Shown in pieces: positions 46,030-57,267 of a stretch of 64,000 bases of DNA (the stretch's first letter is position 1; the number at the start of each line of letters is the position of its first letter). The position numbers and the translations under genes are program-made. The stretch spans positions 14,338,615-14,402,614 of the forward strand of contig OY986969.1 of assembly GCA_963920575.1 (NCBI GenBank), given 5' to 3'. Under the pieces are notes generated by a model. It did not search any database, had not been told where the DNA came from, and was given only the letters and a program-made list of their open reading frames with translations. Source of the stretch: Narthecium ossifragum (taxonomy: Eukaryota > Streptophyta > Magnoliopsida > Dioscoreales > Nartheciaceae).

Positions 46030-47603
46030 GTGATTGATTAGAACCTTAGGGGCGCTTCCGATCAGAAGATCGGAGCTCGATCGGGAAAGATAGAATTTGA
46101 CGGCCGAGATTAGTTTAGACCTCTATATAAAACCTAACTTTTCTCTCTCTTTCGTTTCTATCTCTCTTCCTTCCTTTCTCTCTCCCCTTTGGCTGCCGGA
46201 TTGGAGGCTTGGCTATGGATTTTTGAGGCAGATCTGGATCAAAGCTTGGGGATTGGTAGATCGTCTATCTAGCTTTACATGTAGCTGTTTCTACCCAATT
46301 TCAGTGAATTGGTAAACCTAGGATTGATTATTGGTTGATTTGGAGTGGTTTTGTTTGTTGGAGTGTTTCCAAACTTTGTATTCTATTTTAATGGCAAGTT
46401 TAGAAGATTGCTACCAGTTTCGTATTTCTTCGAACAAATCTTATATTTTTGTCAGTTTTGTCGGTTTTCGGCTACTTTGGCCTAAACCTAAAAATTACCC
46501 ATCATAAGTTTGATTTCTTGGTACCATTAGAATCCCTACCCTCAATTGTACCACCCTGCGAAATTTTATTTGATACTGACAAGTTATGGAAGATCAAATC
46601 TAAGAAATTGGATCGAATCCAAAATCGATATCTTATAAGCAGTTAATTAAAATTGATTCCAATTTCAAAGATTTTGATTTCTTTTGAACCCAGATTTTTT
46701 GTATGTCTTTCCCAATGACGAGTAATGACTTATATGATATTTTAATTGGGATTTTGATAGGTTTATCTTGAAATTATGCCATGATTCAAATTTTGGGTTG
46801 ATTTATCGAAATTTACCGATTTCTCCGATTTCGTTGATCAATTGATCTCTAATCGACTTAATACCTTAGCATGATCTATTGAACCATGCTTAGGGCTAGT
46901 ATGCGGCTTTTCACATTTTTCTTATGGAATTTTGAAGGATTTTATGCTAGGATTTCGGTTGTAGGGTTAAATACCGAAATTACCATGTTTTATGTAATCT
47001 TCTTAATGCTTTTTGATTAAATTGCATGTGTAGAATAAATTGGTCAAAGCTGTGCCCTTTATCGCTTTGTAGTTAACCGAGAGAGTGATGACTTCCGAAA
47101 ATGTGTATAATAAATGGGCTGAAAGTATGCCCTTTATCGCTTTGTGATTAACCGGGAGAGTGATGACTCTCGGGAATGTGTAGAATAAATGGGCCGACGG
47201 TGTGCCCTACTGCTTTCATTGATTAATAGTCTTACTTTTGTCGGCGTGTGCCGGGGGCCTTACCTAGAACCATTGTATTGATAAAGTGGTTGGATGCATA
47301 TAGAATGCTAGAATCGTTGTGCTATTATTTGTTGGATAACTGTGGAACCTTAACCTGTTGTGTGCCTGCGTTGCGCCGAGAGCTATTGTATAGTTGCATT
47401 GTAATCTCGATTTGTGTTTGAGAATCAAGTTTGAATCTTTATCTTATTATTGCATAACCTATTGAACTCTCATGTTGTTGTGGCATATAGTGACATCTAG
47501 GCTAGATGCTTGTATAGGTGCATGCACTGTATGCATTAAAGGTATTCCAGGTTAGGTGTGGACGATGGGATGATCGCCGATCCGAGGGTTCGGGCAGCTC
47601 AGA
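46030..47603 (+). mobile_element. Fragment of a Tekay-like LTR, subfamily distinct from the LTR inserted in it
   Basis: CTATATAAAACC at 46121 is a TATA-like box followed by a CT-rich leader. The stretch 47030-47220 carries two copies (about 82-bp period) of CTTTATCGCTTTGT..TTAACCG.GAGAGTGATGACT and TAGAATAAATGGGC, also found at 50890-51060 in the solo LTR 49465-52115. It ends at 47603, where the 5' LTR of the chromovirus begins. The left edge is only approximate. Confidence 0.55.
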
Positions 47604-48279
47604 TGTGAGGACCTGCCCGTCTACGCTCGTTGTAGACCGCAAAGGCAATTTGGTAAACTGCGCCTTGTTCGTTTGTTTCACACCCGCATGTGCACACACA
47701 CTGACCATGTTTGTGTTAGTGTTTGATTAGAAAGGTTAGGTGCACCTGGGAATGAAAGATCCGGGCTTGGGCTTGAGTTTTAGCCCAAGTCTAGCTTTAT
47801 GCACCTAAGGGATCGATATTTTCTTGCTAGATGATCGATCTTTTAATGCCAGAAAGTCAAGGCGCGATCGTCATGCATTCATAGGTCGGTTCGTTTGTCT
47901 ATAAAACGGACGTAACCCTCTTCCTTGAATCCCTTTTGAAATCCGCGTTCTTGAACTCAGAGCTGCCAGATTTTGAAGAGATTTGGGACGATCCAAGGCC
48001 TTGCAGTTGGGATTGAAGCTGCTCTAGGCTAGGTAGGGATCCTACCTACGTTTGTTTTCTGGTTTTTGTGAGTTTTAGTTGATTGTTTCTTCTTTTGCTT
48101 AGATCTCACTGAATACTTGTTAGTTTGTAGTATTTCCACCGGTTTTGGACTCATGGTCCTTCGTACTACCAGATCCCAAGGTTTTATGGGATTTGGTGGA
48201 GTTTTTCGATGGTATTTCTCGCTGGAAGTTCGTCGGAGAACCCAACAAGATCGATCTTTCTTGGAGGAAATCGAGATGG

Positions 48280-49226
48280 GAGGAGTCTAATTAAATCATA
48301 TGCTTGCAATGATAAGAGAAGAAAATCTATAATTAAACAAGGATAAAAGATGAGAGATAGAGAGATTGCACCAGATTTATAGTGGTTCGGAAAACCTTGC
48401 CTACGTCCACTTCACTCAAGGTCCTCCTTGAGGTTCCACTACTTGCAAGACCTCTTACAAGTTGTTCACCAAGCTTCCGGGTGCTTGGCAACCTATCCAC
48501 CAAGCTTATGGGTGCTTGGCAACCTTACAATCTCTTTAATATCTCTCAATGATATTTCTCTCAAAGTCTACTTCACACTTGAAGTAGTTTTACAAAGGTT
48601 TAACTCACTAATAAGAGATAGAAACTTGCTAGAATATAATTACAATAATCCCTTAGCTCCTTCTACGTCCTTGGCAAGTTTGCTGCCCTTTCCCGTTTAT
48701 AGCTGAGCTTCAAACCCCTCCAAGTAGCCTCCCAACGGCTATTTCCTTCTCCTTTAACGGCTCTTTTACGGCCTGGCGGTCGACCGTCGCATCATCCGTG
48801 ACATCGTCCGCCATGTTCTTCTTGAGCCATGGTCGATCCACACATCATCCGTCAAGCCTCACGGTCGACCTTCCCATCGACCGTGATATCGTCCGTCAGG
48901 CTCTGTTACGAAAACCGCTTCCCACGGTCGATGCACCGATCGACCGTCGCTCCTTTGAGCCAAGCCACATAGGCCACGGTTGATCGGTCCATCGACTGTC
49001 ACATCTACCGTCAGCCTATTTTCCCAAGAACATCTTCCATGGTCGATCCACGCATCAACCGCCATACCTCACGGTCGATCCATGCATCGTCCGTCGCATC
49101 GACCGTCAGTACAAAAACACATTAAATATGATTTTAATGCATTCTAAATTAAGGGATAATAATATTAAACCAATTTTTTATCATCAATTATATATTGACA
49201 TCATCGAAACAATATTAGGGCTAACA
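48280..49226 (-). mobile_element. Solo LTR, probably Ty1/copia type (947 bp), minus strand
   Basis: Target duplication GATGG at 48275-48279 and 49227-49231. On the minus strand it starts TGTTAGCCC, like many copia LTRs. A second copy at 60324-61412 shares the ATAGTGGTTCGG and CTTGCCTACGTCCAC blocks and the same right end. The left end here (GAGGAGTCTAATT) lacks the extra ~70 bp present in the other copy, so one of the left edges is atypical. Confidence 0.72.
48776..49110. repeat. ACGGTCGA/TCGACCGT inverted half-site cluster
   Basis: ACGGTCGATCC, ACGGTCGACC, ATCGACCGT and relatives recur more than ten times, sometimes abutting as GGTCGACC and sometimes separated by about 5-10 bases. The same cluster lies at 60900-61290 in the sister LTR. 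The separating sequence is mostly unrelated between units. Confidence 0.8.
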
Positions 49227-49464
49227 GATGGATCCTTCTTTGTTGGTCATGCTGAACCCGATGAAGGATCGATCATCTGGTTGGAGATGATCGATCGTGT
49301 GCCTTGGGTAGCATGGGATGCCCTTGTCGCGAGGAGGATCGATCTTCCTGAGAGGAAGGATCGATCTTCCTTGGCGTGACAATGAGGGTGCTCTCTGTAG
49401 CAATGATGATCGATCTTCCTGGGAGGAAGGATTGATCATCTTGGCTCGACAGAGAAGGAAACTC

Positions 49465-52115
49465 TGTGAGGACCCGTTCCTCTATTCCTGTGGTTCGTCG
49501 TTGACTCGAGGGCAATTTGGTAAATTGTGCCTTGTTGGTTTGTTTCACACCCGCTTGTGCACACACAGGTCTTGTTTTGGTGTTTGTGTTTGAGTAGAAT
49601 GGCTAGGTGGACCCGGGATCGAAAGATCCGGGCTTGGGTTTAAGTTTTAACCCAAGTCTAGCTTCCTGCGGAAGAGGGATCGATCCTTCCTGGCCAGAAG
49701 GATCGATCGTATAACGCCAAGAAGTTGGATCGATCGCACCTCTTGGGCGGATCGATCTGGCCTTGCTAGCCGGATCGATCTGACAAGCCAGTGCGGATCG
49801 ATCTCACCCTCCCCGAGTGAGAGTCTTGTCGGCGGAGTTCAACGGGAAGGCCTGGGCGGCCGTCACCTCCCCTGTCAGGGGAGGGAAGACTTTGCTTCCC
49901 CCTTCTCCTCTCCCCGGCCTTATCCTTCTTCCGCTCTCCTTCCCTCCCTTTCTGCTTCCTCTCCCTTCTTCCGCGCGTGAGCTCTGTTTCTTCCCCTGTG
50001 CCGGCTGAACCTTCCTCGTCGTCGTTCTCCCTCCTCCGGCCACCGTTTCTGGAGCTTGGAGGCTCGTCGGGACCGTGGCGGCGTGAGGAAGATCCAAGGC
50101 TTAGTTTCGTGGGTTGAAGCTGCGCTGTGGAGGTAGGGTTCCTACTTTAGACTCCGGCTTGATTGGAAGGCTTTGAATCCGGCTTTGTTTTCATTGGGTT
50201 TCCTTGTCTCGTTGATGTTTTCCGGTTTTGAAGCCTTGAGTAGCTTCCTGATCCTCTTGGCTACCAACCCACCAGGTTTGGTGAGGCTTGGTGTCGTTTT
50301 CCGGCCGAGAGCGCCGTCGATGCTGGCCGGAGGCTCTGCTCGAATCGACCCTTGGTTGAGCAGGATCGATCAGAGCGGCTTGTCGAATCGATCCGAGTGG
50401 GTGTCGGATCGATCGAAGCCGCACTCATGAGGGTTCGTCCACAGGGGGAAGTCGGATCGATCCCGATGTAGGTTCGGATCGATCCGAGGCTCCCTAGAAC
50501 GATGCCTGAGAGTGGCTGTGAGTTTTGACTTGCTGGATCGATCCAACGGTGTGTTGGATCGATCCGAGGCTAGCCAGATCGATCGGCAGTGGGTATTTCT
50601 ATTCATTTTTCCCTAGCCGGATCGATCCAGGGGTGACTTGGATCGACCCAAGTGCTAGTTGGATCGATCCAAGTGCTGGTTGGATCGATCTAAGGCCAGT
50701 TCGGATCGATCCAAATGGGTTAGATCGATCCGATCTGTGCCAGAATGCCTATTTGAGGTGGTTTTGCCCGCGAGGCTCCGTATACATGCGGTTTTAGCGG
50801 TTTTGCCGGCGGAGCTTGCTATGATGGTTTGTGTCCGGCTTTCTGATATGTCTAGTAGTATAGTTAGTAACTGTTGAGTGTTTAATGCTTTGTGGTTGAA
50901 CCGGGAGAGTGGTGACTCCCGGGATTGTGTAGAATAAATGGGCTGAATGTATGCCCTTACTGCTTATATTATTCTGCATGCTTCTAACCTGCTTTGTGGT
51001 GAACCGAGGGAGTCATGACCCTCGGGAGTGGTTAGTATAAATGGGCCGAAGGTGTGCCCCTGCTTGATGCTTGTTTATTCTATTTTATATCTACCTGTTA
51101 GTGTTATTGCTATGTTTGTTTATGTTGTTATTAGTTGCCTTCTTTACTGCTTTATATTTGCCTGTTGTTATTGCTGTGTTGTTTTGCTTTCCTGTGCATT
51201 ATAGGCATAATAGGCTTGTCGTGGGTTTGGGGTTGTCCCTAGGGCTCCAGTATCAATAGCTAAGTGTTGGTCGGCGTTACCCCGGCATGGGTGCCCTACT
51301 GGTATCGTCATTGTCCACCCTGTGTATGGGATCATCGGAGAAAGCCCAGTCCTTGAACAGTGGCATCGGAGGACGTACTATGGACAGGAACCTTCGGGGT
51401 ATTGATGGGGTGTATGGGATCCCTGGTAGGACTTAGCTCTTGATTTGGAGTTTAGGGGTTGTATTGACTCTGTGCTTTGAGTGCTGGGAGATGATTGTCG
51501 TAACCACGGTTGTTCCGCCAAGTGTGGAAATCCCGCTTGGAGAGGGGTGTCCTACGGGTAGCATCATGTCCACCCTATGTCAGGGACAGTCGGAGGAGGA
51601 CCACCCCTGAGCAGTGGAAATCGGAGGATGTACTTTGGACAGGTGCCCTTTGGGTTATTGTCGGGATTTATGGGGTCCCTGGCAGGCCTCAGCACTTGGC
51701 ACAGAGTTGGTGCGGTTGGAGTCGCCTTTCCTTGTGAGAGTCGTAGAGTAGAACCCTGCTGAGCTTTGGCTCATTCCTACCTGGACCGTATCGTTGCAGG
51801 TGTAGGTACCAGCGCTTCTCCTGTGGGCCCCCGTTCGTCCTGCGGCAGCGCGTCGCCAGCCGATCATGTTTGAGGGCCAGGACGGCTTTGTCTGTGCTTT
51901 TGCGGAGACCCCTAAAGATGTAATTTCTTTTTGACAAATTATAAATGTTGTAAACTTTGTATAACTCTGATGTATTTAATATTTTATTATAGTTAATGTT
52001 AACTTTACTTTCGCCTTTTATTTATTGTAACTTTCTCCGCTGTTGGTTGTCAGTAGATGTAGGTTTCCCCCTCGTGTCCCGGTCCGGGATGGGTTTTCTG
52101 GGTCGGGGCGCGACA
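49465..52115 (+). mobile_element. Solo LTR of the Tekay/Del-like family (2651 bp)
   Basis: Exact target duplications AACTC at 49460-49464 and 52116-52120; ends TGTGAGGACCCG and GGGTCGGGGCGCGACA. It is 400 bp longer than the solo LTR at 36590, mainly through three palindrome clusters (49677-49804, 50350-50490, 50535-50731). It lies inside the 5' LTR of a relative, so it is younger than that element. Confidence 0.93.
50535..50731. repeat. 21-bp-spaced GGATCGATCC array in the solo LTR
   Basis: Units start at 50535, 50556 and 50576, then 50619, 50640, 50661, 50682, 50703 and 50722. Most steps are exactly 21 bp. A separate cluster starts at 49677, 49700, 49727, 49749, 49772 and 49795 with 22-27-bp steps. 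The spacers are largely unrelated. Confidence 0.9.
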
Positions 52116-52227
52116 AACTCTTTGTTGATTGGAATCCTTTGACGACAAAGAGGGAGTTTTTCTTGGTTTTGCTCGCGGGGCTTTGTATGTACAGATTTTC
52201 TACAGTTTTATACCTTGTATATACTCT

Positions 52228-53881
52228 TGATGTGCTGTCGTAGGCACTCAAAAATAAATCCAATACTCTTCAAAACAAATGTAATAGTGCGAGTACGAGT
52301 CGATCCCACGAAGAGTGTTCAGTCTAGTTTTGTGCTTAGTGAACAAAGATAGGGGGGTTTTTAAATGTGAGGAAAAACAATAAAGAAATAATCTAAATAA
52401 AAGAAACAAGTTGAATCAAGAGAACAAACCTTGGTCTGAGTCAACATCCACCATCGGAATCCAACAACTGATCATAGATGCAAGTATCAATCAATTCATA
52501 CCATGAATATTCACCGTCCGAATTAAATTCGAATCTCTCCTCGATCATAGTTAATTAGAAACAAGCGATCTAATCAACCCTAACTACTAGACAACCTAAG
52601 ACAAGTGCTGTAGATTTAATCTAGTAGCAGCATTAAGAATAGGGAGATCGATGAAGCTAAACAACACAAGCACAAGCGGTTGCATTTAATCTAGTTGAAT
52701 ATTCTTCCTAAGATCTAACAAGATCTGATCAGCAGTAAATTATTAGATCCTAGTTGCTTCGCAGATTAGAGGGATCAAACAATTCCGGATTTGATATCCA
52801 ACCTAGCAGTAGATCGCCATGAATAATAAACTAGTAGCGCTCCTAGCAATTAGACAAGACAATCATGAAGATAAACACAGAAGAACATTCAATACTCATC
52901 TATAAACTGAACAATAAAAATAAATTAGATCTCACAGTCTCATTGATTCCGAGGTTTCAGTCTCCTCGACCAAAGATCAAGATTTAGCCACGCAGGGCCA
53001 TCGAGAATAATCCTCAAAAGATTCCAATAAACAAGATAAAACCTAGAAAAAATATAAAGGAGGAGAAAGAGCAGCCAAAAGTGTCCAAGAATCCCCCCTC
53101 AAACCCTAGAAAGAGTCCTATTTATAGCCTCAAATGTATCCCCCTCGGATTAGATCACAATCGTCGATTTTATTCACTGGGGAAAGTCCGATCGATCGGA
53201 CATTGGATGCTGGATCGATCGGCCTCATTAAACTCTTCAACTTGTAGTCACGCCCGAGCCCGATCGATGGATGGATCGATCGAACTTTGCTCCTTTAGAA
53301 AGCATACGTTCTGTCAACTTTAATTCCCAAGTCCGATCGATCGAACTTTAAGTGTTGGATCGATCGGATGCATAAAAATCCACATTCTCTGGGTATTTTT
53401 GAGTCCGATAGATCCAACTCTAGGAGTCGGATCGATCTAGCTCAAAAGGAGGGATGGTTCGATCGATCGAACCATATTCAGCCAAAAACTACATGTTCTG
53501 TCACGGTTTTGCCAGGTCCGATCGATCGGACCTTCGCTCGGACTTCCAGCTTATTTTCCTTTCTGCCATTCAGACTGCGCATCGGTACTGAAATTGCCGT
53601 AACTTCCTCTAGGAAACTCCGAATCACGAACCGTAAAATTCTCCAGAATCTAGACTTCAAGAGTTTTCCAACTATGTATGGCACATCCTCTGGTTCTTCA
53701 TGAGCAGGTACAGATAAATCTTTAAAGTTGATCCATGCACTCTTTTCAGCTTCTTTTCGACTTAAGGACTTCCATTGCATCCTAAATCAAAATATAAGAA
53801 TAATGAGTGTATTTAGGAACTAAATAAGCACAGGAGACTAAGTATTAAGGGATAAAAATATAACATTATGCATTCTCATCA
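52228..53881 (-). mobile_element. Solo LTR, TGATG family (1654 bp), minus strand
   Basis: Exact target duplication ACTCT at 52223-52227 and 53882-53886. On the minus strand it reads TGATGAGAATGCATAATG...GACAGCACATCA. The 5-bp duplication and the solo structure support an LTR. The palindrome cluster at 53180-53530 has consensus CCGATCGATCGG, unlike GGATCGATCC in the sister copies. Confidence 0.9.
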
Positions 53882-55139
53882 ACTCTTAAGCATGCTAGCC
53901 CCATATTAGGGGCAGTGGTGAATCAGGAGAGTGATGACTCCTGGGATGTTTAGAATAAGTGGGTGAGTAGCCCTATTGCTTTTCATAGCCTTGCATGTCG
54001 GCGTGCGCCAAGGGCTTTTATCTGTGTGGTTTGTCTCTGTTGTTTACGGGGCTGGTGAACTGGCTGGCAGTTGGTGGTGTACCACTCCAGCAGTTCAAGA
54101 TATTAAATATGTGTTCACCACCATGGGCCGACAGAGTGCCGAGCCCAGACCTTGTTATGCTATTTTCACATCCTGTTGTATGCTTAACTATTTATGTGCG
54201 TATGTTCATCGCATGCATCTTTGTTGTGCATTAGTTGCATGGTTAGGGCGTGGGCGATCTATGGGTCGCCATCACGAGGCTGGAAGCTCGGATTTAGCCC
54301 TAAGACCGGGGTTGGGTAGTTTGGACCCGGTTCAAATTATGGTGTATAGTCAATTTCGATGATAGGCCTAGATGAACCGTACACCTGTTGCTTGATGATT
54401 GTAGAGGTTGTATCGGCCTCGAGTCGGATGCTGAGGTGTAGCCGATATCCAACTGTGATGACTCTTGAGTAGAGGGGTTACCTACTCAGCGGTGTCGTTT
54501 CCCACATGTAGTGCCGTTTCCGTGCTTGTGACCCAGCAGTATTGCTTTCTGCTTACTGAGTGCGACCCATCATGCGACCAGTTCTTCTAGAAGGCCATGA
54601 TCGTGGGCCTCAAGGGCACGCAGTGGGGTTATGGGACCTCTTTATACATCCAAGTCTTACTTGAGGGCGACACCGTTGGGTTTCCCTCTTCCTTCTGTGT
54701 GTTGTAGTGTAGTTTGCCTGCTGAGCTTAGTTGCTCACGCCTACCCGGGCTGTATTTTGCAAGTGTAGGCGTTAGCTCCTCTTCGGTGTCCCCTACCGGG
54801 CAGTTGGTCGGCGGTGCAGCGGCGCCAGGCGGAGTCTGAGAGGTGACGATCATTTACTTGCTTTAAACCCCTTTGTTAGTTAGTCTCCTACGGGAGTAAA
54901 TTGTTGTATTTGGATCTTCCCCTCTCCGAGGTTTTGTATATTAAACTCTTTTGGATTTGTAATCTTCAGTTCGAGGTTGTTTAAATTATCATTGTCTTTT
55001 AATTGAGGGTGGTTTTGGTGAACTGTTTAGGGAGACAAATATGTTAGAGGGAACTCTCGTCAAATTATCCACGTTTCGTTAGGTTTCGGTTCGCGTCGCC
55101 CGGCCCTGTTGGGCTTTCGTGGGTCAGGGCGCGACAGCT

Positions 55140-55151
55140 TGGTATCAGAGC
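55140..55151 (+). promoter_or_regulatory. Primer binding site, initiator tRNA-Met type
   Basis: TGGTATCAGAGC, the complement of the plant initiator tRNA-Met 3' end, three bases after the LTR end GCGCGACA. Confidence 0.93.
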
Positions 55152-55338
55152 ATAGATTGTAGATCCCAGGGTTAGGATCAGGATTCGGTTGAGTTTGAGC
55201 GTGGAATGAGATAGTTCTATGTCTAGAACATCCGTGCATGCTCCTTTTGATGTGTTGTGCTTTTCCGCTTTCTTACTGTACTGTTTGTTTGGCGGCTTCT
55301 GATGAGTGAACGCTCATTTGTTGTTGGTGATTGCGTAG

Positions 55339-56575
55339 ATGTCGGGAGTTCGAGACCATCCTTCAGTTATCGATCGGGGCGGGGCACAACCCGGTCGGCC
55401 CGCCCGACCGAGCAGGGAGGTTCCCGCTAGGGCGGTACGAGCTCGACGGACTGACCCATCACCAGCGACGGTTTCGGTCGCACAGGAGGAGACTCTTCTC
55501 GCTGAGGAGAGGGCTCTCGCTCCAGTCGACAGGCGGGCCGCAGCGGTGGTCATGATGGATTTTTAGCGGCTGAACCCACCTAGGTTCAGCGGTGAGACTG
55601 GAGATCCGACCACAGCATACGGCTGGCTCCGAGGAGTCACGCGCGTTCTCGACGCTCTCTTCGTCGAGGATGACCGGATCCGGGTCACGCTCGTGGCGTT
55701 CTAGTTCAATGGAGACGCTCTTGACTGGTGGTACACCGCCCAGTACACTAGTGGCGGAGAGGAGCCGATGTGGGAGGAGTTCAGAGTGTTGTTCTTAGAC
55801 GCGTACTTCCCGGAGAGTATGCGTGATGCTTTGTCCCGCGAGTACCAGTCCCTTCAGCAGGGTACTCACTCTATGCAGCAGTATGCCACCCGGTTTACTC
55901 ACCGTGTCCATTTTGCGAGGGCAGTAGCAGCAGATCCGACGGCCAGGGCACGGCAGTTCAAGTGGGGCCTTCGATCAGAGATCAGACGACAGACCTATTC
56001 CCATCGTTTCCAGACGCACACAGCAGTTCTGAACTGCGGCTTAGTAGTAGAGGCACCGTTACAGAATGAGAGACGCCGGGCAGTTCCACCGGCAGTCTCT
56101 ACCAGTACATCGCAGAGACCCCAGTTCAGAGGGGGATTCGGCAGAGGCCAACAGTGGCCTCAGCGATCCTTCCAGCAGCAGTCACAGCGCCCACAGCAGT
56201 TCCAGCCGTAGCAGCCGAGCCTAGCATGCCACTTTCTCCTGACGGCCGGGCCGTCTGGGCAGGCTCCGTCAAGGGGAGGCCGGGGTCAGCAGCCTGGTGG
56301 CGCGTCAGCCACGTGTTTCCAGTGCAGGCAGCCGGGACACTTCCGTAGGGACTGTCCTCTGCGAGGAGTGCGGGGCGCTATGCCGCAGGGTAGTAGAGGC
56401 GGAGGGTCCGGTGCTTGACAGGGGAGCAATGGTGGGCGCGGATCAGGAGTTGGACCGAGCTGCTCCAGAGGTGGAGGCGACTAGCGGGGGCGTGTATTTG
56501 CTCTTCTGGAGCGCGAGCAGCTGGACACCGTGCAGCTTTACCAGCCGCCACAGCAGTACCAAGGCAGCGACATAG
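55339..56575 (+). pseudogene. gag: Gag of the Tekay/Del-like chromovirus, stop-ridden
   Basis: From ATG at 55339 one frame covers RLNPPRFSGETGDPTTAYGW (about 55567), FNGDALDWWY, WEEFRVLFLDAYFPESMRDA, RFTHRVHFARAVAADP, QFKWGLRSEIRRQ and, after a Gln/Arg-rich part, the zinc knuckle CFQCRQPGHFRRDC at about 56314. The family's retrotransposon-gag core and CCHC knuckle are both present. Stops at 55564, 55702 and 56209 are TAG where a Gln CAG is expected, so C-to-T changes explain them. Confidence 0.9.
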
Positions 56576-56581
56576 CCATCC

Positions 56582-57267
56582 GTGCTCAGAGGTACCTTTC
56601 AGCTTTCTAATTCTTTAGCAGATGTGCTGATAGACTCTGGGGCGTCTCATTACTATGTTGCTAGCATGTGTGTGGCATCGCTAGGATTAGAGACTAGTTG
56701 GCTAGAGGTGGCACAGTCTGTTGACTCACCGATCGGTGGTACAGCCGGGGTAGACGGGGTCTGCTGATCTTGTTCTTTGGAGGTTGGAGGCCTCCGTGTC
56801 TGTCTAGAATTGCGGATGCTAGACATGACAGGCTTCGATGTGATACTCGGTATGGACTGGTTAGCAGCATACCCTGCTATCATCGACTGTGGTCGCCAGA
56901 GGGTGGTCGCTTGGATACCCGACGGGACACAGTTTGTCTTGTTTGGGGATCGGTTCTCAGCGGATTCCTTTGCTTGTGCTGTGAGGAGGCGTGGCAGTGA
57001 GCTCTCAGCCTTGTTGGCCAGCTTGTCCCTGTTCGGTTCTGAGGGAGTGCAGTGGAGCAGTTTTTCCATGATCGTGTGCAACTTCACCGACGTGTTTCCT
57101 GAGGTGTTGCCGGGGCTTCCACCACCCAGAGAGGTCGATATTGAGATCGACCTAGTACCAGGTACCACACCGATCTCTCTCCCAGCTTTCAGGATGGCAC
57201 CAGTAGAGCAAAGCGAGTTGAGGACCCAGCTAGACAAGCTGACCAGCAGAGGCCTCATCCTTCCAGC
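56582..57267 (+). pseudogene. pro: Protease and start of reverse transcriptase of the chromovirus
   Basis: The frame is shifted +1 from gag. It reads LADVLIDSGASHYYVA with the catalytic DSGAS, a TGA at 56765, then DMTGFDVILGMDWLAAYPAI and IIDCGRQRVV, typical of chromovirus protease. The RT entry follows: FPEVLPGLPPPREVDIEIDL, PISLPAFRMAP, ELRTQLDKLTSRGLILPA. It ends where a hAT element is inserted; RT resumes after 58501. Confidence 0.88.

Larger units (their letters stand above)
47604..55136 (+). mobile_element. 5' LTR of the Tekay/Del-like chromovirus, split by three nested LTRs
   Basis: It starts TGTGAGGACCTGCCCG and ends GGGTCAGGGCGCGACA, three bases before the primer site. Removing the three insertions (48280-49226, 49465-52115 and 52228-53881), each with one 5-bp target copy, leaves about 2.27 kb, close to the 2244 bp of the solo LTR at 36590. 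The LTR segments read 47604-48279, 49232-49464, 52121-52227 and 53887-55136. The preceding 5 bases are TCAGA. Confidence 0.88.

Noticed and set aside
56653..57258. Minus-strand 201-codon frame opposite protease/RT
   Set aside because: Antisense shadow of the chromovirus protease and RT entry, which match the known family on the plus strand.
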